Shown here: piece by piece, positions 56,612 to 64,000 of the stretch
Layout of the letters: each line of letters starts with the position of its first letter
Position numbering within the stretch: position 1 is the stretch's first letter
NCBI RefSeq assembly: GCF_030867095.1
Contig: NC_081824.1
Span: 122,458,162-122,522,161 of the forward strand
DNA length: 64,000 bases
Source: Alligator mississippiensis
Taxonomy: Eukaryota > Chordata > Crocodylia > Alligatoridae
Reading direction: 5' to 3'
Position numbers and translations under genes: made by a program
Notes under the pieces: model-generated
What the model saw: the letters and a program-made list of their open reading frames with translations, nothing else
Told to the model about the DNA's origin: nothing
Databases searched by the model: none

Positions 56612-56717
56612 ATAAACTCATTTAAATCGCAAAAAACCCCACCCCCATACATGTACAGAGTGACACAATTAAACCACAGAAATGGGCAATTTTCATCACA
56701 TGTACAAGTGCCCATAT

Positions 56718-57007
56718 ATATCCCCATGTTAGCTGGCCAATCCTTACCTTCACGGGGGCTAAGGAACACACCCCTGTGAAGAATCCTGGTTCTCCTGTAT
56801 TAATTTTATTGCACCAGAGAACATAACCAGTTCATTTTCTAAGTGGTTCTAGCCAATAACTACAAAATAAGATATATAGCAGTTCAACTTAAAGCACTGC
56901 TAACCTAGGTCAGTTATGGTAACTTGCTTTGTAACAATATTATTACTGCAATGTTATTATAATTTGGCCTATGATAAAGCAAAGTACAATCTTACTCTTG
57001 CCAAACT
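56718..57007. other. No gene recognised
   Basis: Intergenic sequence. Confidence 0.4.
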
Positions 57008-57513
57008 CACTGGCTGCATCTACATGAGACATTGAATGCACAGTTGTTATTGCACAGCCATTTTGTACCTACATACCCAAGTACTAAATGACTGAGCATT
57101 AACCAGTATTACTGCGTATCAACCAGTATTACTGCTCATACTGTGCATTCCCTCATGGCTTCCTGGTGATGCTGACTGTGCAGTAGCATTACATCATGGT
57201 TCGTGGCCTGCAACACTACTGTACAATACTAATGAGCTACTACACAGTAGTAACAAGCTACTATGCAGTAAACGTTTCATGTAAACCAGTGGTTCACAAT
57301 CTGTGGCACGCATACCACCAGTGGTATGCAGACAACCTTTCAGTGCAATGTCTTAATAGACGTATTATAATTCATGTATATGACAAAAATTTGCTGGTGG
57401 TACTTAAGGTTGAACTGAAAAATGTGCAGGTACTACTTAAGGTTGTATCTTTTTAAACTGGTCATGCATAATCTGTCAGAGTTTGGAAACCATGGATGTA
57501 GACACAGCCACTG
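57008..57513. mobile_element. TIR DNA element split by a hAT insertion
   Basis: The left end CACTGGCTGCATCTACATGA and inverted right end (CAGTGGCTGTGTCTACAT on the minus strand) match well. Interior ACTGTGCAGTA/ATGAGCTACT words are shared with 10889-11025. A 209-bp hAT sits at 57287-57495. Non-coding. Confidence 0.7.
57287..57495. mobile_element. 209-bp hAT nested in the 57-kb element, 8-bp TSD
   Basis: Starts CAGTGGTTCACAATCTGTGG and ends CAGAGTTTGGAAACCATGG, a CAGTGGTT..AAACC-type inverted terminus. It is flanked by ATGTAAAC (57279-57286) and ATGTAGAC (57496-57503), a 7/8 match. The host terminus reads through cleanly once the insert and one duplicate are ignored. The GGCACGCATACCACC text matches the 29233 fragment. 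Confidence 0.75.
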
Positions 57514-60025
57514 AGTAATAAGCATAAATATCAATAATAATGTGACATTATAAATTGCATGCCTGTTCATGTAATGATAAGAATTCCTGCTAGTATAGAA
57601 TATACAGTCCTAACTTGGTTAGTTTACTGCTACATTTGAAAATTCTGGACCCTCTTGTAAGTTGGCCACCATTTACAGGAATAGTTCATTTGATGTACAG
57701 GAAACTGAAATAAGTATTTCTATTCACTCAGTGCATTCAGCGAGTCATCTACATTTCAGGAGACAGATGATAGACATATGAAAACAGAATCTGCAAGACC
57801 CAATGCTGAAAATTCACATTCACTGCCACATACGTGAAAAGCTGTTTTGCTGCTTAATAGAAACTCAAAGATGCATTATAGAGATTAGCCAACCTATTCA
57901 TGCTTCTGAATTTTAAAACATTTCTAAATGTATTACCAACCAAATATGTCCAAACCACTTTTTTCCTAATATAGTCATTCAATCAGTTATCTTCCCTTCC
58001 TCTCTGTCTCCCTGATTGGTTTTAAATCATTAGTTTTACAGCACGCCTTTATGTCCAGATTCATTAAAGAAAAATCATATTTTTTCTGCCCCAGGATACA
58101 ATTGTATGAGTCAAACTATCCACAAAACTTGTTGGGGTGATTCAGCACAGATATCTGACAGAACTATTCTCAAGGCATGTATGAGCTCTGCAAGGGGCAA
58201 CATTCATTGTCAGAAATACACAAGAAGTAATGGACAAATCATCAAGAGGGACACTTTATTCAGTGGTAGGAAATAGAGAAATTAGAAATAAGAGGAATTT
58301 TGCAGAAGCACAGCCTTCTTTTAGAAATCAGTTTAAGGTGCATCTGGAATGAGACCAAATCCTAAATGCATGCAGTGATGGCCTCAAGCCACAATGTAGT
58401 ACAGTAATTTACTGAATCCAAATGTGTTTTGCCTAAGCCAACCAAAACAGAATAGGTTTTTAAATAGAGAAGCGTGTGGGGTGGTACTAATATATGAACA
58501 TCAAAATGAGCTATGTGCCAATAATGCTGGTCATGATTCAGAGGCCAATGCCCTTGAGAGCAATGCACCAAGTAGAAAGAGAAATCATCCTTTACAAGGC
58601 CCAGAAATTGATTGAAGTCTGGGATTAGCAAAGGTACCCAACTCTTCTGAAGGAAGCGTGAACTAGAACCAAAAGAGTCCCTAGGGATTCAGACTGTGCC
58701 AACCTTGCAGCCCCAGAAACTGGCATAAGAAACAAGGTGAAGTTCCCACTTCTATACAAGAAATCAAGCAAGATCTCCGGCCCCATTGTGAACTCCTGGT
58801 GCCTGGGCGGCCACACATTCCCCCACATGCCTCTCCCTCTTTCTCTTCCAGCTGACTTCTGTTTCCTCTTCCTTTTTCCTTTGTTCCCCACCGACCCACA
58901 GCCCCCTCAGGGCTTCTGGCAGTTGTAGTCCAAATTACAGTCAGCACAGCTCTGCAAGCTGCCCCCCCCCCCCCCCCCATACAGGTCACATTCACATAAC
59001 AAGACTTATGCAGATGTTATAGAAGCCTAGGCATGAATTCTGAAGTTAAATTGCATGATAAGGATGAATGGGTGAGGTACAGTGAACAACTGCACTCCAG
59101 TCAACTGCACATTGTTTTTGCAGTATAGATTCCTTCCTTAAAGCTCCATGAAGACCTCATGTTCCTTTTTGATTAGGAAATCTTTTGTTATATGTAACAG
59201 CTTAAAAAAAACACCTTTCTAAATTCCTCCATGTGTTAACAAATCCTTTGAGATAAAAGCATGGGCTATGATATTGCCAAATGTTTGTGTGTTTCTAGAG
59301 AGAAAGGGAGCTGTTACTCAGGAGAATTAATCAGTTATTATGCCATAACTGTTACCTCTGCTTACTCCTGTAGTGGTATGAATGAGCTAAACCACTGTAA
59401 ATTTCCACTGTAAATTTAACCCCAAATTAAACAGGGTTAAAGATGCAACAGGTTGTATCATCACAGGAGCATGCTGATATGGCAGTTATCTGAGTAAAAA
59501 ACTGATCTCATAACTATGCAGAGTGGGTATCAATTAGTGCAGTTGGTTTAGATGCTACTGTGTTTCAAAAGCAGGTAAATCTTTCATATCTCCCTGATCA
59601 GCAAGTCTGGAAAGTGTATACATGACAGTGCACAATTTTGTGATCTAAAACTGAGAAGGAAACTACCAGGGGACTCATAAATGGCAGTGAGATATCAGAA
59701 AAAAAGTGAGCAGAGAGTGCCCAGGAGCCATGATTTTGCAGTAGCTGCTCCATTCAGCTAAAGAGGACCGGGAGGGAAAACAAATATAAACAAGCCAGAA
59801 GAGGAGCTGGGGAGTGAGGAGCAGCATCCCAGAACCAGGGCTGGCTAGTGGGGCTCTCCCATCCCTGAAGAGCTGGCTGGGAGGTGGCTATAGAGCTCCA
59901 AGAGCTTTGTTTAGCAGAGAGACCAGGCTGTGAGAACGTGGCAAGAGAGGGCAGGGAACTCTTCCAGAGATGAACCAACTAGAGACAAGTGGCCAAGCCC
60001 CTTTGAGTAAGTCAACGCTTTAAAG
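57514..60025. other. No gene recognised
   Basis: Includes a 17-C run at 58962-58978. 59690-60000 is purine-rich with AGAGCTGG/GCTGGCT words that resemble LTR leader sequence, but no LTR boundary is visible. No exon found. Confidence 0.5.
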
Positions 60026-60026
60026 T

Positions 60027-60042
60027 CTTTCTTTCTTTCTTT
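60027..60042. repeat. (CTTT)n at the LINE 5' junction
   Basis: Four CTTT-type units directly upstream of the Tx1-type 5' end. It may be target-site sequence. Confidence 0.7.
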
Positions 60043-60055
60043 CAAGATGGCCGCC
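60043..60055 (+). promoter_or_regulatory. YY1-type motif at LINE 5' end
   Basis: CAAGATGGCCGCC fits the YY1 consensus AAGATGGCGGC with one change. It lies at the very start of the presumed 5' UTR. Human L1 carries CAAGATGGCCG at the equivalent place, where YY1 directs correct transcription initiation. Function here is inferred. Confidence 0.6.
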
Positions 60056-60498
60056 GACAGCTGAAGCCTTTCTAAGCTCCTCCAGCTCAGGTGCTTTCAG
60101 CTCGTTGCCTCGCACTCCCTGCCCCCCTTTTCCTGTCCCCCCCCCCCAAAAAAAACCCTTGCCTCTCCCCACCCTGTCTCTGGGGACCCCCTCCCTGCCC
60201 CTTCCCCCCACTTTCTGAGCTTTTTTCCCCTGGGCTCTGGCAGCCTCGTTTGTCTCTGCCCCTCCCCCACCCCCGCCTGAGTTGTCCCTTTGATTTCTGC
60301 TGCCTCCCTCCCCCAGGGCCCCTTCCCTTGGTCCCTGCCATCTGCCCCTGCCTTGGGGCTTGCCCTGAGCCCCTGCGGGGTTGCTCTGCCCCCCTCAGGC
60401 TGATTTTGGGGCGTTTTCAGCCCCCTCCCAGTCCCGGGCATCAGCCTGAGGCTTTTTTTTTTGCTGCGCTTCGCAGTTTAACCCTGTCCTGGCGAGGA
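60056..60498 (+). other. LINE 5' UTR, C/T-rich
   Basis: Dominated by CCCCTCCC/TGCCCCT words with a C10A8-type run at 60139-60156. The ORF1 frame is open from 60076 without an ATG before 60499, so an upstream non-AUG extension is possible but unsupported. Confidence 0.55.
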
Positions 60499-62262
60499 AT
60501 GGCGGCTCCTATGCCTGACAGCTGGCATGAGGACGTCTCTCGGGACCTCCTGCTGACTCATGGCCTGAGGGTTCATGCCCCTCTCCATGTGGGGCTCGAG
60601 GTTTGCGTGGAGGCTCTGGCTGCCCTCCTGGGATGGCGTACCATCCGCTACGCGGGGCGCGTGAACACGGTCCCGATGATCTATTTGAGCAAGCCCGCCT
60701 TGGTTGACAGGGTGTGTGCGGAGGGCCTGGACATTGCGGGCATCCACTACCCTGTCACGCCCCTAGAGACTCAGGCAGTGAGGGTGGTGATTTCCAACGT
60801 CCCACCGCACGTTTCCAATCGGGAGCTGGCCAGGGGACTCGAGGCCTATGGGGTTCCTGCGAGTCCTTTTCGCCGCCTGCCGATGGGAAACAAGAACCCT
60901 CAGGGGAAGCACGTCCTGTCCTTTCGGAGGCAGGTCTTCATGCTCCTCAAGGAGGGCCCCCAGTCGCTGCCTCACTCCCTGAGCCTCACGCTCGAGGGGC
61001 GGAAGTTTATTATCTATTTATCTGTGGGAGAGACCACGTGCTTCAAATGCGGTGGCTCCTCCCACCTGGCTGCTCAGTGCCCTCAGGGCAAGGCGGCCGG
61101 ACCATCGCCACCTGCAGCAGCACCGAGACACGGCACATCAACTTCTGGGGCACGCTGCAGGCCCAGGGAGGCTGGGAGCTCTTCCTCCCGACCTCCTTCC
61201 ACCCCCATTCCATCTCAGGGGACTGGGGTCTCCAGCGGGAAGCCATCGTCCAGCCGAGGGGCTGGTGCTACTACCATGGCCCCAACTCCCCCTCCCCCGT
61301 CTGTGGCGCCCCCTGCCCTCAGTGCGGCAGCCCTACCGGGTGGAGGGGCGGACGCTTCCCCTTGCCCCCTGCCTGCCCCAGCCGAAGTGGCTGGGGTGGC
61401 CGGGGACTGCAGCGCTGGAGCCTTATCGGATGATGGGGCTCGGGCATCCTCCCAACCACCCGACAAAGAGAGGGAGATGAGGGGGGCCTCTCAGGACACC
61501 CCATCCCTGACAGACCCCTCCTTGGCCAGTGCCGAGGGGCCCCCCCACTACAGAGCCGGACCCCACTCCGGCTGCCACGCCACCGACGGGACAGACTTAG
61601 CGGGTGGGGGGGAGGGGTCTTCAGGGGTCCCCCTCCCCTCGCCTGTCCCCCAGCCTCCGGAGTCGGGCGGCAGCAGGGATAGTGGAGAATGTCTCTCTTC
61701 CGGTGGCCTGGCCCCGGGGGTGGCGGGAGAGCCTACTGCCCCTTTGGTCACGCCCCAGACTAGCGGATCAGATGGGGAAGTTAGCGAGATGGAGATCCAG
61801 CTCTCTGAGTCTCGCAAGAGACGTCGTGAGCAGGATGGCCCCTCCACCCCCAAGAAGACAGGGAATGTCCTCGCGGAGCCGGTCCTTGACTCGGACGACG
61901 AGAGGCGGCTGATGTGCCTGGACATCGAGGGGGTCGACGCTGCAGTTGCGGGCGAGCTCCCGCCGGGGGTGCGGCCTCACCACTCTTCCGTAGGCAACAT
62001 CCACCCCAAGCTGGCGGAGCCCCCCTGGGTCCCTCCTGACTATGGGGGACTCCTGTCCTTGCTGAAGCTAACCAAGGGGCAGAAAAATGTAGCGGGGCAC
62101 ATCACCCAGTGGTGTGCGGACCCCAAAGTGTTTGTCAAGGCTGCCAGGGCGGCAGTCAAGCTCATGCAGCAGGATCGGGGCACACGCCAGATGGCCTACT
62201 GTCTGGACAAGCTTGCCCAGAGGGTGAGAGTGGAGTGGGGCCTGGGCGGGTCCCTCGACTAG
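60499..62262 (+). CDS. Tx1-type LINE ORF1 protein (587 aa), CCHC knuckle
   Basis: Presumed RNA-binding partner of ORF2 in the retrotransposition RNP. I chose the ATG at 60499 because its context (GGAATGG: purine at -3, G at +4) is good. The frame is open upstream to 60076 but only from a GTG. Residues ~90-175 (VVISNVPPHVSNREL, YGV, LSFRRQVFML boxes) look like the ZCCHC3/RRM-like domain of Tx1 ORF1. A zinc knuckle C-x2-C-x4-H-x4-C spans residues 181-194 (61039-61080). Residues ~200-430 are Pro/Ser/Gly-rich and likely disordered. RKRRR at 439-443 may be a nuclear signal. Residues 450-587 form a conserved-looking acidic then helical C-terminus. No internal stop. Confidence 0.8.
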   Translation: MAAPMPDSWHEDVSRDLLLTHGLRVHAPLHVGLEVCVEALAALLGWRTIRYAGRVNTVPMIYLSKPALVDRVCAEGLDIAGIHYPVTPLETQAVRVVISNVPPHVSNRELARGLEAYGVPASPFRRLPMGNKNPQGKHVLSFRRQVFMLLKEGPQSLPHSLSLTLEGRKFIIYLSVGETTCFKCGGSSHLAAQCPQGKAAGPSPPAAAPRHGTSTSGARCRPREAGSSSSRPPSTPIPSQGTGVSSGKPSSSRGAGATTMAPTPPPPSVAPPALSAAALPGGGADASPCPLPAPAEVAGVAGDCSAGALSDDGARASSQPPDKEREMRGASQDTPSLTDPSLASAEGPPHYRAGPHSGCHATDGTDLAGGGEGSSGVPLPSPVPQPPESGGSRDSGECLSSGGLAPGVAGEPTAPLVTPQTSGSDGEVSEMEIQLSESRKRRREQDGPSTPKKTGNVLAEPVLDSDDERRLMCLDIEGVDAAVAGELPPGVRPHHSSVGNIHPKLAEPPWVPPDYGGLLSLLKLTKGQKNVAGHITQWCADPKVFVKAARAAVKLMQQDRGTRQMAYCLDKLAQRVRVEWGLGGSLD

Positions 62263-62374
62263 AGTAGGGCACAGTAGGCCTTCCCTGACCTGCCTGTATT
62301 GCCTTGCTCTGCTCTTGGGTGCTCGCTCTTCCACCCGCACTTTGCTTTGCTCCTCTTGTGCCACACCCACACCC
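62263..62374 (+). other. ORF1-ORF2 spacer
   Basis: 112 bp between the ORF1 TAG (62260-62262) and the ORF2 ATG. The ORFs are in different frames, so ORF2 needs reinitiation or a similar mechanism. Confidence 0.7.
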
Positions 62375-64000
62375 ATGGCAGCCACAACCATTGGCACCTT
62401 CAACGTCAACGGCTGTCGAGACGCGGTGAAGCGCGAGGCCGTCCTGGAGCTCCTGCGACAGAAGAGGCTGGCCGTCGCCTTCCTACAAGAGACGCACTCT
62501 GACAGGTTCAACCAGGCGGCCTGGCGGGCTGCCTGGCGAGGACAGGTGTTCCTGAGCCACGGCACCAACCTCCGCACGGGGGTCGTGACACTCTTATCAC
62601 CGCAGCTGCAGCTTGATGCGGTGGTGCCGCGGAAGGTCGTCCCCGGCCGCCTGCTGACCGTCCGCGTCACCCTCGCACAACACCGTCTGCTGCTCAACAT
62701 CTATGCGCCCTCCGATGGCCAGGAGAGGGTCGCTTTCTTTGAGACCTTGGCTGCCCTCCTGCGCAACGCTAGCGAGGATGATGACCTGCTCCTCCTCAGG
62801 GGAGATTTCAACTGCACCACTGCCCCGCGCCTCGACCGCACAGGGCCTGAGCCCCACCTGCCCTCCGCTCGCAAGCTGCAAGCTGCCCTGGAGGGGGCAG
62901 ACCTCGTGGACGTCTGGCGAGCCCTGCATCCCGATGCGCGCCAGTACACCTGGGCCAAGATGAGTGCCGGCGGTCTCACCATGGCTCGCCTTGACTGCCT
63001 TTATATCACCAGGCACCACCTGCCACTCCTGCGCAGCAGCCGCATCGCTCCCTCGGGTCTATCAGATCATGGCCTGGCCTTCAGTGAACTGAGCCTGCCG
63101 GGGAGAGCCTGTGCACAGGCACCGTATTGGTGTTTGAACGTTAGTCTGCTTCAGGACTCTTATTTCCGGGACTGCTTTGCCCACTTTTGGCGGAGGTTGG
63201 AGGCTGCGAGACCGAGCCACTCCTCCTGGAAGCTGTGGTGGGACGTGGGCAAGGTACAGACCCAAGCTTTCTGCCAGCAGTACACCCAGCTGGCCGCAAA
63301 CGAGACGCGCCACCGTATCCAGGAGTTGGATGAGGACGTGGCGGAGCTCGAGGCTGCTCTGCTGGCCGCTGCAAGCGACGCAGCACTGAGCAAGAGCCTC
63401 CGGCTCCGCAGGAAATGCCTGCGCAACTTGGCAGAGAGCGCGGCCCGCGGCGCAAGGATCCGCGCCCGCTGCCAGGAGCTGGTGGAAACTGACGCCCCGA
63501 CCCGCTTCTTTTTCAACCTGGAGCGGCAGAGGACAGCGAGCAAAGTCCTGGACCATCTCAAGACTCCTGAGGGCCGGGTCATTACAGAGCCGGGCGAAGT
63601 ACGCGAAAGTGCCGTCGCCTTCTATCGCGACCTGTTCGCGGCCGAGCCGTCGTGCCCCGAGGCCACGCGGGAACTCCACGAGGGCCTACCGCATCTCGAT
63701 GCCCTGGAGGCCGGCGAGCTGGAGCGGGACTTGTCCCTGGAAGAGCTGGCGGCCGCCACGGCCGGCCTCGCCTCCGGCAAAGCCCCGGGCCTCGACGGGC
63801 TGCCTGCCGAGTTCTACAAGACCTTCTGGCCTCTCCTCGGCCCCAGCCTCCTGCGCGTTTTCCAGGAGAGCCTCGCCGACAAGGTCTTGCCGATCAGTTG
63901 CCGCCGAGCGGTGCTGACCCTGCTGCCCAAGAAGGGAGACCTGGGCTACATGAAGAACTGGCGGCCGGTCTCCCTGCTGTGCGCGGACTACAAGATTCTG
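62375..64000 (+). CDS. Tx1-type LINE ORF2, endonuclease and RT N-part (partial)
   Basis: Encodes the nicking endonuclease and reverse transcriptase of a LINE. 542 codons are open to the window edge. The start at 62375 (ACCCATGG) is the Met just before the endonuclease, but -3 is C, so context is weak. APE-type endonuclease residues: FNVNG 9-13, QETH 38-41, LNIYAP 107-112, RGDFN 142-146, RLD 205-207, SDH 230-232; all catalytic positions look intact. A basic, coiled linker follows. RT fingers begin with a SGKAPGLDGLPAEFY segment and end, at the window edge, in NWRPVSLL. The palm (YxDD box) is outside. Relative of the relic at 14101-14854. Confidence 0.85.
   Translation, partial: MAATTIGTFNVNGCRDAVKREAVLELLRQKRLAVAFLQETHSDRFNQAAWRAAWRGQVFLSHGTNLRTGVVTLLSPQLQLDAVVPRKVVPGRLLTVRVTLAQHRLLLNIYAPSDGQERVAFFETLAALLRNASEDDDLLLLRGDFNCTTAPRLDRTGPEPHLPSARKLQAALEGADLVDVWRALHPDARQYTWAKMSAGGLTMARLDCLYITRHHLPLLRSSRIAPSGLSDHGLAFSELSLPGRACAQAPYWCLNVSLLQDSYFRDCFAHFWRRLEAARPSHSSWKLWWDVGKVQTQAFCQQYTQLAANETRHRIQELDEDVAELEAALLAAASDAALSKSLRLRRKCLRNLAESAARGARIRARCQELVETDAPTRFFFNLERQRTASKVLDHLKTPEGRVITEPGEVRESAVAFYRDLFAAEPSCPEATRELHEGLPHLDALEAGELERDLSLEELAAATAGLASGKAPGLDGLPAEFYKTFWPLLGPSLLRVFQESLADKVLPISCRRAVLTLLPKKGDLGYMKNWRPVSLLCADYKIL

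Larger units (their letters stand above)
55424..56717. mobile_element. TIR DNA element, ~1.29 kb, with two inner palindromes
   Basis: The left terminus GGGTGCTTGTACATGTGATG and right terminus CATCACATGTACAAGTGCCC are inverted over about 22 bp and bordered by TATA text on both sides, consistent with a TA target. Just inside the ends lie palindromes at 55466-55509 and 56564-56611. The interior is G+C-rich with overlapping open frames on both strands but no transposase motif. The 28275 element has related ends. Confidence 0.7.
60043..64000 (+). mobile_element. Tx1-type LINE, apparently intact, cut by window end
   Basis: Components: a ~455-bp pyrimidine-rich 5' UTR, ORF1 (60499-62262), a 112-bp spacer, then ORF2 from 62375 to the window end. 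Neither ORF has an internal stop or evident frameshift. G+C content is far above the flanking DNA. The domain content (ZCCHC3/RRM-like fold plus one CCHC knuckle in ORF1; APE endonuclease then RT in ORF2) is that of the Tx1 branch of L1. The palm and C-terminal parts of ORF2, the 3' UTR and the tail lie outside the window. Confidence 0.8.

Noticed and set aside
60091..60498. GTG-initiated N-terminal extension of ORF1
   Set aside because: No ATG in frame; Pro-rich translation reflects the C/T-rich 5' UTR. The ATG at 60499 has a good context.
60714..61433. 239-codon frame overlapping ORF1
   Set aside because: G+C-rich shadow of the true ORF1 frame, which alone carries the CCHC knuckle and RRM-like boxes.
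62068..63679. Long minus-strand frames across ORF2
   Set aside because: Antisense shadows of the G+C-rich ORF2 coding sequence.
1..64000. CRISPR arrays, bacterial operons, riboswitches
   Set aside because: Sequence is vertebrate nuclear DNA by repeat content; no regularly spaced direct repeats were seen.

Overview
The window is vertebrate, almost certainly sauropsid, and most probably crocodilian genomic DNA. I find no host protein-coding exon that I can defend. The call rests on repeat content: many short terminal-inverted-repeat DNA elements ending in the signature GTGTAGATGCACCC, several chicken-type CR1 LINEs, Tx1-clade LINEs (one with a U2 snRNA-like head), Penelope-like relics with hammerhead-type cores, and a tRNA-headed SINE with a CR1 tail. 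U1/U2-headed SINEs mobilised by Tx1-type LINEs have been described in crocodilians. The species cannot be fixed without a search.

Layout. 0-11 kb: unrecognised sequence and non-autonomous DNA elements (3.2-4.4, 4.6-4.9, 6.7-7.2, 8.5, 10.5 and 10.9 kb), plus a decayed sense CR1 (5.8-6.9 kb). 11.1-17.9 kb: an old, heavily interrupted Tx1-type LINE. It has a U2-like 5' segment, an ORF1 relic with three CCHC knuckles, an endonuclease-RT relic, an unexplained 1.5-kb block, an ORF2 C-terminal relic and an A-rich tail. A 59-bp Penelope fragment and a head-to-head CR1 pair sit inside it. 18-24 kb: hAT-like elements, a MITE and a tRNA-like SINE relic. 24.2-27.3 kb: an antisense CR1 split by a 730-bp long-inverted-repeat element. 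28-35 kb: DNA elements and Penelope-like relics. 37-46 kb: hairpins, the tRNA-CR1 SINE, fragments of another LINE, a CR1 and a 167-bp palindromic MITE. 46-49 kb: A/T-rich and unrecognised. 49-57.5 kb: hAT-type elements, a 1.3-kb DNA element and a sense CR1 with a nearly complete but frameshifted RT. 60.03-64 kb: a young Tx1-type LINE with ORF1 fully open and ORF2 open to the window edge.

The notable biology is retrotransposition. The 60-kb LINE has an uninterrupted ORF1 (587 codons plus stop), 542 uninterrupted ORF2 codons with every endonuclease motif present, and a YY1-type motif at its 5' end. It is therefore a candidate recently active source element. The 11-17.9 kb copy is a diverged relative with the same domain order. 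CR1 copies could have supplied the machinery for the tRNA-headed SINE at 39.2 kb, whose body and tail are CR1. All calls come from reading the sequence; family names were not checked against any database.
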